A stretch of 14,548 bases of DNA from DATKZB01 sp035528235 (GTDB taxonomy: Bacteria; Planctomycetota; Phycisphaerae; FEN-1346), in the NCBI GenBank assembly GCA_035528235.1, contig DATKZB010000054.1, positions 1-14,548 of the forward strand, written 5' to 3'. Positions 1 to 6,335 of the stretch are shown here, piece after piece. Below the pieces are notes generated by a model. The model was not told the origin of the DNA and did no database searches. It saw only the letters and a program-made list of their open reading frames with translations. The translations under genes and the position numbers were made by a program. Within the stretch, counting starts at the first letter, position 1, and every line of letters starts with the position of its first letter.

Positions 1-441
1 GGTCTTCTCCGAGCGGTACAGCGCCACCCAGAACGGCAACGCCACCCACATCCGCGTCCCGACCTGCACCACGGCCGCCAGCACCACCCAGTTGTGGCCC
101 CAGATATACCCCGCCCGCGGCCGCGCCGTGTGGTCGAAGTGAAAGGCGGTCCCGAAGATGCCGCGTCCCCACTTCGGTCCCGGCGCGCCGGGATCGTCGA
201 GCACCAGCGTCAACTCCGAGACCCGGAACGTCCGGACGACCAGATCGAACAGACAGCGGAAGAAGACCTCCAAGCGCCACTTGCCGTCCGACAGAAACCG
301 ATAGTACCCCGACAGGCTCCGCCGATGAGACCCGAGCGCCCAAAGCCGCGTCACGCACCGCTGGCCCGCGCACAGGAGCCACGGCACGACGGCCGCGGCC
401 AGATAACGGCCACGACCGCTTCGAGAACGCCAGGCGAACGC
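1..441 (-). pseudogene. IS701-type DDE transposase, N-terminal part, cut by the window edge
   Basis: Read on the minus strand from 441 down to 1, 147 codons are open and run off the window. The translation contains LLCAGQRCVTRLWALG, then YYRFLSDGKWRLEVFFRC, then LVLDDPGAPGPKWGRGIFG followed by GHNWVVLA and, near the edge, ALYRSEKT. This order (a Gx-RxVT-type helix, a YYRFLS segment, a DD-containing strand followed by KxGxxxFG, then GHxWVVL) is the N-terminal half of IS701/DDE_5-type transposases, enzymes that cut and paste insertion sequences. A TGA stop sits at 442-444 just upstream and no ATG or convincing GTG/TTG follows it before the conserved region, so the expected first 10-20 residues are missing. 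The gene is therefore probably decayed, or starts at a codon I cannot identify. The 3' end lies outside the window. Confidence 0.72.
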
Positions 442-463
442 TCAAGACCACGCCCAGAAATGA

Positions 464-551
464 CGATGAGATCGTATAGCGAGCCACGGCCCGGCCTCCG
501 GTGCGAGTCGCTTCGCAACGATCTCATCGGTATGCCGGGCCGGCTCGCTAT
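464..551. repeat. Two interleaved inverted repeats (A-B-A'-B')
   Basis: CGATGAGATCGT at 464-475 is the exact reverse complement of 518-529. The adjoining 476-495 segment (ATAGCGAGCC-AC-GGCCCGGC) is the reverse complement of 534-551 apart from two extra bases. The order is A, B, A', B', so the arms cross as in a pseudoknot and only one of the two hairpins could form at a time in a simple fold. It lies just upstream of the transposase remnant and may be its subterminal end. No function is known to me. Confidence 0.75.
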
Positions 552-673
552 TCATCTTCCTTGCTTCCCCAATCCGCCCGCGGCATCCTCAAAACCTGCG
601 AAAGGCCCGCTGAATAGGGAGCGAATTATTCACTTGCACATTCGTGCCACTGTAGCAAAATGTAGCAATAATC

Positions 674-727
674 GTGGTCAACATGGTCAACATGGTCAAC
701 ATGGTCACCATGGTCAACATGGTGATC
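674..727 (+). repeat. 9-bp tandem repeat, six units, beside the first tRNA-Met remnant
   Basis: Six consecutive 9-bp units follow the pattern ATGGTCAAC: the first begins GTGG, units two, three and five are exact, the fourth ends ACC and the last is ATGGTGATC. The array ends exactly 78 bp before the tRNA anticodon loop at 806. Short direct repeats at a fixed distance from a recombination core are typical of arm-type integrase binding sites, which is my inference for their role. Confidence 0.85.
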
Positions 728-750
728 GAGTTAAAGCCCTGCGTGACAGA

Positions 751-850
751 GCGTTACGCGTAAGTGGCAGCAGCATAAGAACTTGCGAAATCTGGGGTTG
801 TTGGTCTCATAACCCGAAGGTCGCAGGTTCGAATCCTGCCCCCGCTACCA
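751..850 (+). other. Putative attachment site 1: palindrome, AAGAACTTGCG and tRNA-Met 3' half
   Basis: The perfect palindrome TTACGCGTAA is at 754-763. AAGAACTTGCG is at 777-787, exactly 29 nt before the anticodon loop CTCATAA at 806-812. From there the sequence is the 3' half of a tRNA-Met (CAT): anticodon stem 3' strand, variable loop, a perfect T-arm (GCAGG TTCGAAT CCTGC), the acceptor 3' strand and an encoded CCA at 848-850. No D-arm or 5' acceptor strand that would pair with CCCCGCT occurs upstream, so it is not a complete tRNA gene. The break coincides with the anticodon loop, a classical crossover position of tyrosine recombinases. The same architecture recurs at 12313-12412. Confidence 0.78.
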
Positions 851-893
851 GAACTTACCGTAGCGAAATCATGCTACTTCCTGGTTAACGAAG

Positions 894-918
894 ACGCCGA
901 GGCCGCATGCCTCGGCGT
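894..918 (+). terminator. Hairpin downstream of the tRNA-Met remnant
   Basis: ACGCCGAGGC (894-903) pairs perfectly with GCCTCGGCGT (909-918) around the 5-nt loop CGCAT. The hairpin lies 43 bp after the encoded CCA, where tRNA operons often have a terminator. The following bases (TTCGCGTTCT) are only moderately T-rich, so termination is plausible but not certain. Confidence 0.45.
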
Positions 919-930
919 TTCGCGTTCTAT

Positions 931-954
931 CGCAAGTCCTTGCAAGAACTTACG
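931..954. repeat. Inverted and direct copies of the AAGNACTTGCG motif
   Basis: CGCAAGTCCTT at 931-941 is the exact reverse complement of AAGGACTTGCG, the form found in attachment site 2. AAGAACTTACG at 944-954 differs by one base from the form in site 1. The pair is separated by two bases and lies about 80 bp to the right of the first tRNA remnant. It may mark the left end of the element that carries the catabolic genes. Confidence 0.5.
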
Positions 955-1451
955 CACACGGCGGACTCGCCCCACCGTCTCCCTTGCCAACCAGAGACGC
1001 TTGCCGGTTGCCCTCAACGGCGCGGCAACGGCCCCATTCGCCGAAACGTCTCTTTGTCTCTACTCGAAAGCGGCAACGGGTTTATCATTGGGTTGCCTCT
1101 GCCCAGGCAACGCAAAACGGTTTGGTTGGCTTCGCCGACGGACCCCGGCCCGCCACGGCGGGGCGGAGCCTGGGGCGGACGAAAAACTTCTTGTGCGGTC
1201 GGCGAGGCGAGATAGAATCGAGACACCTGCCTTCGCCAAGGCTTCCCGCTTCGCCCGTTGGGTTACGCAGGACAGGTCGGCGGGCAGGGGCGACGGGTGT
1301 TCCGTTGCCGAGCGTGCTGCCGTTGCTCCGGTCGCCCCTCGGGCTCCCTCCGCAACAGCAGTGGGAACGTTACCCATGGCGGCGGTTCCACCTTATTCCA
1401 GGCTGGAAACTGCCCAGCGCATGGGGACAGGCTAACCAAGGAGGCGTCACC
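955..1451 (+). other. Non-coding leader before the catabolic block
   Basis: About 500 bases without a gene I can support. The leader holds the following. A large nested hairpin has AGAGACG (993-999) pairing with CGTCTCT (1047-1053), enclosing GCCGGTTGCC / GGCAACGGC. A smaller hairpin has GTTGCCT (1092-1098) pairing with AGGCAAC (1105-1111). A candidate promoter is at 1191-1218. After that comes a roughly 225-nt untranslated stretch leading to the lipoprotein ribosome site. I do not recognise a known riboswitch. Open frames here are not supported by start signals or protein-like composition. Confidence 0.5.
1191..1218 (+). promoter_or_regulatory. Candidate promoter for the lipoprotein gene
   Basis: TTGTGC at 1191-1196 and TAGAAT at 1213-1218 are separated by 16 bp, giving a reasonable sigma-70-type promoter. 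It would produce a 5' leader of roughly 225 nt before the ATG at 1452. Confidence 0.4.
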
Positions 1452-2507
1452 ATGTTGCGAAGCACGCGCGGTCTTGTCGTTGCGGTCCTGGCGTTGGCTT
1501 GCGTTGCCCTGGCGGCCGGCGGGTGCATGAAGGAGGCGCGACTTTTGGCGGTCCTGCCGGACTACGTCAACACGCCGGACGGCATGGCGCTCCAGCCCGA
1601 CAACTCCATCATCCTCTCGGTGCCCAACTTCAACGACAAGAAGTCGCCCTCGGTCATGGTGCGGATCGCCCCCGACAACAAGGCCGAATTATGGTACACG
1701 CTGCCGGCGGTCGAGGGGCCCGAAAGCCGGATCTTCCCCATGGGGGTCTCCCGGGCGCCCGGCGGCGACCTGTACCTCGCCGACAACCAGTACATGGACA
1801 ACACGAACCAGAAATCGCGCCTGTGGCGGATCGTCGTCAAGGACGGCAAGCCCCAGAAACTGGTCCTCGTGGCGAGGGGTTTTAACGTCGCCAACGGCAC
1901 GACCGTCCACGACGGTTACGTGTACATCACCGAGTCGGTGTTGGAGGTGGGGTCCAAGCCGCTCACCAGCGCGGTTTTGCGGTTCAAACTGGACGAGGAG
2001 AACGTGCAACTGACGACCCCCCTGAAGAACGACCCGCACATCATCGCCACCTTCAAGAGCCAGAAGGAGCAGTGGGGGTTCGGGGCGGACGGCATCGCCT
2101 TCGACTCCAAGGGCAACCTTTTCGTCGGCCTCTTCGGCGAGGGCGAGATGTTCAAGATCACGTTTGACGCCGGCGGCCAGGTCAAGTCGAACACGCTCTT
2201 CGCCAAGGCGCCGTGCCTCATGACCTGCGACGGCATGTCCTGCGACTTGCGGACCGACAAACTCTACGTGGCTGACTCGGCCGCCAACGCCATCCAGGTC
2301 ATCAGCCCGGACGGCAGCGTCAGGACCCTCGCGAAGAACGGCAACATCAAGGACAAACTCAAGGGGCGCCTGGACCAGCCCTGCGAGGCCCTCGTGCGAG
2401 CGGGCACTATCGTGGTCTCGAACATGGACTGGCCCTTCCCCGGCTTTGTGAACACCAAGTGGGAGATGCCCGCCACGCTGTCGGTCATCCAACTAGACGG
2501 CAAGTAG
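1452..2507 (+). CDS. Lipoprotein with SMP-30/gluconolactonase-like beta-propeller
   Basis: The protein has 351 residues. I chose the ATG at 1452 because AAGGAGG lies 8 nt upstream and because it begins a clear lipoprotein signal: a positive N-terminus, a hydrophobic stretch LVVAVLALACVALA, then AGGC with the lipid-carrying Cys at about residue 25. The open frame extends further upstream, but that part does not look like protein. The mature part has repeated blade-like strands (TPDGMALQPDNSIILSV, GVSRAPGGDLYLADN, GFGADGIAFDSKGNLFVG, CDLRTDKLYVADSAANAIQV), as in SMP-30/NHL six-bladed propellers. Family members are sugar lactonases or binding proteins. Attached to the membrane outside the cytoplasm, it could hydrolyse or bind a sugar lactone before uptake by the neighbouring transporter. 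Enzyme activity is inferred from the fold only. Confidence 0.8.
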   Translation: MLRSTRGLVVAVLALACVALAAGGCMKEARLLAVLPDYVNTPDGMALQPDNSIILSVPNFNDKKSPSVMVRIAPDNKAELWYTLPAVEGPESRIFPMGVSRAPGGDLYLADNQYMDNTNQKSRLWRIVVKDGKPQKLVLVARGFNVANGTTVHDGYVYITESVLEVGSKPLTSAVLRFKLDEENVQLTTPLKNDPHIIATFKSQKEQWGFGADGIAFDSKGNLFVGLFGEGEMFKITFDAGGQVKSNTLFAKAPCLMTCDGMSCDLRTDKLYVADSAANAIQVISPDGSVRTLAKNGNIKDKLKGRLDQPCEALVRAGTIVVSNMDWPFPGFVNTKWEMPATLSVIQLDGK

Positions 2508-2551
2508 CCCGGACTTCTGAATCTCGCGCGGCGGACAAGCCGGCGTGGCAT

Positions 2552-2581
2552 CTGGCACGCAGGGGAGTCGCATCTTATAAT
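2552..2581 (+). promoter_or_regulatory. Promoter for the transporter operon
   Basis: A consensus TATAAT at 2576-2581 is preceded after 18 bp by CTGGCA (2552-2557), a fair -35. The start of transcription would fall at about 2588, inside a dyad at 2586-2600. It lies in the 137-bp gap between the lipoprotein and transporter genes, so the latter likely has its own promoter. Confidence 0.6.
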
Positions 2582-2585
2582 GCCG

Positions 2586-2600
2586 CCGCCCGACGGGCGG
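2586..2600. promoter_or_regulatory. Operator-like dyad at the predicted transcription start
   Basis: CCGCCCG-A-CGGGCGG is a perfect 7+1+7 dyad a few bases after the TATAAT box. Its position over the start site fits a repressor operator, or a short hairpin at the mRNA 5' end. No regulator gene is in the window. Confidence 0.35.
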
Positions 2601-2644
2601 GCCGCGGCAGCCGTCTTTGCAGGTCTCACGGCAAGGAGCCATCC

Positions 2645-3685
2645 ATGCTTTGGGGATTCATCTTCGTGATCCTGGGCGCGGTCTGCGGCGGCTCGTTCGG
2701 TCTGCCGAGCAAGTACGTGAGGAAAGACGTCCCCTGGGAGAACCTGTGGGGGCCGTTCTTCCTGTTTGTCACGGTGCTGATCCCCGTGGCGCTCGGCCCG
2801 CTGGCGGTGGACGGCCTCTTCGCAACCCTGCCCGCCGTCGGGGTCGCCGCGCTCGTGCCGGTCCTGATCTTCGGCTTCCTGTGGGGCCTCGGGTCGATGA
2901 CGCTGGGGATGAGTTTCGCCTTCGTCGGGCTGTCGCTGGCGTACTCGATCAACTACGGGGCGCAGATCGCCTGCGGGTCGATTTTGCCCATGGTCATCCA
3001 CAACGCCGACCAGATCCCGACGCCGTACGGCTACGTCATCCTGGCGGGCGTGGCGGTCTGCCTCCTCGGCGTGGGGGTCGCCGGGAAGGCCGGCATCCTG
3101 AAGGACCGGAGCCTCCAGCAGTCCGGCGCCCCCAGGCCGGAGGCCGACTCGAAGAAGCCGAAGATGTTCCTCGGCCTGCTCCTGGCGTTCGCATCGGGCG
3201 TGTTCTGCGCGTGTTATGCCATCGCGTTTAGTTTCGGCAAGGGCGTGATGACGATTTCCCAGCAGCAGTTCGGCAACCCGGAGTGGCGTTCCACGTTCGC
3301 CGTCACGGCGCTGGTGCTCTGGGGCGGGGCGATCTCGTCCTGCCTCTACTGCGTTTACCAACTGACCCGGAACAAGACGTGGAAGAACTTCGGCCGGCCC
3401 GGCACCGGCCGCATCCTGCTCCTGGCGGCGGTCATGGCCGTCCTGCACGACGCGGCGATTCTCTTCTGGGGTCTGGGTGCGGCGAAACTGGGCAGCCTGG
3501 GCGTCTCGGTCGGCTACGCGGCGTTCATGTCTCTTGCCATCATCGTGGGCAACGTGCACGGGTTCCGTAGCGGCGAGTGGAAGGGCGCCAGCCGCCAAAG
3601 CATCGCCTGGGTTGTGGCCGGCATCGTCATCCTGATCGTCGGCGTCTGCATCCTGGGCCAGGGCAATGCGATGTCGCTGGGTTGA
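2645..3685 (+). CDS. rhaT: RhaT-family sugar/proton symporter
   Basis: The protein has 346 residues, close to the 344 of E. coli RhaT. It starts at the ATG at 2645 with AAGGAG 8 nt upstream. The N-terminus MLWGFIFVILGAVCGGSFGLPSKYVRK and the following WENLWG, the segment GLSLAYSINYGAQIACGS, and about ten hydrophobic helices separated by short loops match the L-rhamnose/H+ symporter family (PF06379) of the inner membrane. A charged cytoplasmic loop with KDRSLQQSG and SKKPKMF divides the two halves. The next gene begins 20 bp downstream, so it heads an operon with the URO-D protein, the kinase and probably the GlpD-like enzyme. No rhamnose isomerase or rhamnulokinase is recognisable nearby, so the true substrate may be another deoxysugar or polyol. 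The symbol names the family, not a proven substrate. Confidence 0.85.
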   Translation: MLWGFIFVILGAVCGGSFGLPSKYVRKDVPWENLWGPFFLFVTVLIPVALGPLAVDGLFATLPAVGVAALVPVLIFGFLWGLGSMTLGMSFAFVGLSLAYSINYGAQIACGSILPMVIHNADQIPTPYGYVILAGVAVCLLGVGVAGKAGILKDRSLQQSGAPRPEADSKKPKMFLGLLLAFASGVFCACYAIAFSFGKGVMTISQQQFGNPEWRSTFAVTALVLWGGAISSCLYCVYQLTRNKTWKNFGRPGTGRILLLAAVMAVLHDAAILFWGLGAAKLGSLGVSVGYAAFMSLAIIVGNVHGFRSGEWKGASRQSIAWVVAGIVILIVGVCILGQGNAMSLG

Positions 3686-3705
3686 GAGGCGGGAGGGTTT
3701 TCCGG

Positions 3706-4749
3706 GTGGCTGAACTGACGTCGCGAGAGCGCGTCATGCGGGCCCTCAAGCGCGAGGAGCCCGACCGCGTCCCCCATTTCGAGTGGCTCATCGCCAGGAA
3801 GGTCCGCGAGGCGCTCGCGCCCGGGTGCAAGTCGCACAACGAGTTTGCCGTGCGCATGGGGCACGATGCCATTCTGGTTGACCCGGATTTCACCAAGACG
3901 CCAATCGGCCCCACGCGGTGGCGCACGGAGTGGGGCTATGCCGTCGAGTACGGCCAGGAGGAGCACGGCGTCGAGGTGGAGTGCCCCATCCAGACCCTGG
4001 CCGACCTGGAGCGGTACACGCCCCCCGACCCGCGCGCCCCCGGGCGCTACGCCTCGCTGGAAAAGGCCGTGCGGGATTTCAAGGGCCGGATGGCCATCGG
4101 CGTGCATCTGAATGATGTGTTCTCCATCCCGCGGTACCTCATGGGGATGCAGAACCTCCTGATGGCCATCGCGTGCGATCCGGCCCTGGTCGCGGCCCTG
4201 GTCGGCATGTCGGTCGAGGTCAACTTGGCGATGGCCGGGGAGGTGGCCGCCCGCGGCGCGGATTTCGTCTGGACAGGCGACGACTACGCCGGAAACGCGG
4301 GGCCCCTCATGTCGCCGCAGCACTTCCGCTCGCTTTTCCACCCGGGCCTCAAGAGGGTGGCGCAGGGCTTTAAGGAACTGGGCCTGCCCTTCATCAAGCA
4401 CTGCGACGGCAACATCCAGCCCATCATCGGCCTGATGGTGGATGCGGGCATCTCCTGCCTCGACCCCATCGACCCGCAGGGCGGCATGGACCTGGCCGAC
4501 GTCAAGGCCCGGTTCGGCGACCGCGTGGCCGTCAAAGGCAACGTCGACTGCACGCGGGTCCTCCCGTTCGGCACCGCCGAGGAAGTGGCTGCCGAGACCC
4601 GGCGGGCGCTGCGCGAGGGCGCCCCCGGCGGCGGGTACATCCTGTCGTCCAGCAACTCCATCCACTCGGCCGTCAGGCCTGAAAACTACCGCGTTATGCT
4701 CGATACTCTGAAACGCCACGGGCGATACCCCATCTCGCTGGAAGGATGA
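3706..4749 (+). CDS. Uroporphyrinogen decarboxylase (URO-D) family protein
   Basis: The protein has 347 residues from a GTG at 3706, chosen because GGGAGGG lies 8 nt upstream and because the family N-terminus TSRERVMRALKREEPDRVP follows at once. The ATG at 3736 would remove part of it. Typical URO-D/MtaA-like features are the segment GADFVWTGDDYAG, then LPFIKHCDGN (H232-C233, where this superfamily has HSCG or HSDG), then CLDPIDPQGGMDL, KGNVD and the C-terminal GGGYILSSSNSIH. It is not a haem-pathway HemE: the HemE N-terminal substrate-binding signature (RQAGR-type) is absent. Relatives are corrinoid or zinc methyltransferases, or have unknown roles. The third cysteine of MtaA-type zinc sites is not evident at SSSNS. 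It lies between transporter and kinase, 4 bp from the latter, so it is probably part of the catabolic pathway. The reaction is unknown. Confidence 0.8.
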   Translation: MAELTSRERVMRALKREEPDRVPHFEWLIARKVREALAPGCKSHNEFAVRMGHDAILVDPDFTKTPIGPTRWRTEWGYAVEYGQEEHGVEVECPIQTLADLERYTPPDPRAPGRYASLEKAVRDFKGRMAIGVHLNDVFSIPRYLMGMQNLLMAIACDPALVAALVGMSVEVNLAMAGEVAARGADFVWTGDDYAGNAGPLMSPQHFRSLFHPGLKRVAQGFKELGLPFIKHCDGNIQPIIGLMVDAGISCLDPIDPQGGMDLADVKARFGDRVAVKGNVDCTRVLPFGTAEEVAAETRRALREGAPGGGYILSSSNSIHSAVRPENYRVMLDTLKRHGRYPISLEG

Positions 4750-4753
4750 ACCG

Positions 4754-6277
4754 ATGGACTATCTTGTCGGCATCGACCTCGGCTCCACCAGCCTCAAGGC
4801 GGTGGTGTACGATGCGCGCGGGCGCGTGGTGGCGTCGGCCGCACGGCCGACCGAGCGGTTCCATCCCGATCCGGCCCATCCGGAATGGACCGTCTGGCAG
4901 CCGGAGCAGATCTGGGGCGGCACGGCCGATGCCCTCCGCGAGGCCGTCGCCCGCCTCGACGACCCCGGCCGCATCCGGGCCGTGGCTGTCACCGGCATGG
5001 GCATGGACGGCGTGCCGATCGACGCCCAGGGCCACTGGCTCTACCCTTTCATCAGTTGGCTCGACCCGCGCACCGCCCCGCAATTGGAGTGGTGGAAGGC
5101 GCACATCGGGGCCGAGAAGGTCTTCTCGGTCGGCGGCAACCCGTTGTGGGCCATCAACTCGGCCCTGCGCATCCTGTGGATGAAGGAGCACGAGCCGCAG
5201 GTCCTGGCGCGCACCGACAAGTGGCTCCTCATCGAGGACTTCCTGAACTTCATGCTCTGCGGCCGCCGCGCTACCGACTACAGCATGGCCTCCTGTACGC
5301 TGCTGTTTGACCAGCGGCGGCTGGCGTGGTCGGAGGAGATGTTCAGCCTCTCGGGCATCGACAGGCGGCTCATGCCCGATGTGCACCCGGCCGGCACGGT
5401 CCTGGGCGAGGTGACATCCGCCGCCGCCCAGGCCACGGGCCTGCCCGCGGGCACGCCCGTGGTCTTGGGCGGGCACGATCACCTGTGCGGTGCGCTGCCC
5501 GTCGGTGCGTTCCGACCGGGCGTGGTCCTCGACGTGACCGGCACGTGGGAGATCGTATCGGCCACTATCCCGAAACCCGTTCTCACCCCGCAGGTGCAGA
5601 AGGCCGGCCTGACGATCCAGGCGCACGTGGCGCGCGGCATGCACGCGGCGTGGGCGAGCACGCCCGCCGGAGAGGCCCTGGAATGGTTCCGCAAGCAACT
5701 GGTCTGCGCGCCGTCGGGACGGGGCGAAGCGGAGAGCGGCGCGGACTGGGCCGCGCTCATGGCCGCGGCCGCGCAGTCGCCCCCGGGCGCCGGCGGCGTC
5801 CTCTTCCTGCCGCACCTCTCGGGCGCGACGTGCCCGGTTGTCGACCCACACTCGCGCGGGGGCTTCGCAGGCCTGCGCAGCATGACGACGATGGGCGACT
5901 TGGTCCGCGCGATCGTCGAGGGCCTGGATTACCAGTTCCTCGACATGCTGAACTCGTTTGAGGCGGGCCTCGGCATGCGGGCCGAGCGCATCGTTGCCGT
6001 CGGAGGGGCCGTCCGCAACGAGTTTTGGATGCAGAACAAGGCCGACGTGCTGGGCAAGACCATCGAGGCGCCCCAAGCGGAGGAAGCCACGCCCCTGGGG
6101 GCCGCCATCCTGGCCGGCATCGGCGTCGGCATCTTCAAGGACGAGCAGGATGCCTGCGAGCGGGTGTGCCGGCCCGGGCGGGTCTATCGCCCCGATGCAG
6201 CGATGGGCCGGACGTACGCCGAGGGGTTCGAGGCTTACCGGCGGTTGTACCCCGCCCTCAGCGGGATTTGCGGGTAG
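4754..6277 (+). CDS. FGGY-family carbohydrate kinase
   Basis: The protein has 507 residues, a usual FGGY length. The ATG at 4754 lies 4 bp after the URO-D stop, with GAAGGA just upstream. The N-terminal actin-like ATPase domain begins GIDLGSTSLKAVVYD (phosphate-1 loop, D8). TGMGMDGVPID is at 80-90, WLDPR at 102-106, and the catalytic-base region GGHDHLCGAL is at 239-248 with Asp242. DVTGTWE and the C-terminal VAVGGAVRNEFWMQNKADVLG with TPLGAA complete the second domain. It phosphorylates a sugar or polyol with ATP in the cytoplasm. The sequence looks nearer to the xylulokinase/YgcE-like group than to glycerol kinase, which starts DQGTTSSR. The adjacent GlpD-like gene suggests the product is a polyol phosphate, as with eryA-eryB. 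The substrate is not determinable here. Confidence 0.87.
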   Translation: MDYLVGIDLGSTSLKAVVYDARGRVVASAARPTERFHPDPAHPEWTVWQPEQIWGGTADALREAVARLDDPGRIRAVAVTGMGMDGVPIDAQGHWLYPFISWLDPRTAPQLEWWKAHIGAEKVFSVGGNPLWAINSALRILWMKEHEPQVLARTDKWLLIEDFLNFMLCGRRATDYSMASCTLLFDQRRLAWSEEMFSLSGIDRRLMPDVHPAGTVLGEVTSAAAQATGLPAGTPVVLGGHDHLCGALPVGAFRPGVVLDVTGTWEIVSATIPKPVLTPQVQKAGLTIQAHVARGMHAAWASTPAGEALEWFRKQLVCAPSGRGEAESGADWAALMAAAAQSPPGAGGVLFLPHLSGATCPVVDPHSRGGFAGLRSMTTMGDLVRAIVEGLDYQFLDMLNSFEAGLGMRAERIVAVGGAVRNEFWMQNKADVLGKTIEAPQAEEATPLGAAILAGIGVGIFKDEQDACERVCRPGRVYRPDAAMGRTYAEGFEAYRRLYPALSGICG

Positions 6278-6335
6278 ATGGCATGCCACCCAACGCACTT
6301 GGAATAGCGCGGCGAGGAGTGAGGACGGGGCACGG

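Noticed and set aside
674..727. CRISPR array
   Set aside because: The units are 9 bp, contiguous and without spacers; there are no cas genes.
751..850. Complete tRNA-Met gene at either copy
   Set aside because: The T-arm, acceptor 3' strand and CCA are perfect, but no D-arm and no 5' acceptor strand complementary to CCCCGCT exist in the 70 bases upstream in either copy.
674..850. Integron attC site
   Set aside because: The sites end in tRNA halves and contain no R'/R'' core (GTTRRRY) pair with an imperfect hairpin of the attC kind; the arrangement fits a tRNA-targeting tyrosine recombinase better.
94..888. 264-codon plus-strand open frame
   Set aside because: It runs antisense through the transposase remnant, then through the 9-bp repeats (giving a QHG repeat) and the tRNA half; it has no ribosome site and is an artefact of GC-rich DNA.
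2553..2570. Sigma-54 promoter (TGGCACG)
   Set aside because: The -24 element looks right, but there is no GC at the required -12 spacing, while a consensus TATAAT lies at a good distance for sigma-70.
4754..6277. Glycerol kinase (glpK)
   Set aside because: The GlpD-like neighbour suggests it, but the N-terminus IDLGSTSLKA and the GGHDHLCGAL region differ from the glycerol kinase signatures; only the FGGY family is supported.
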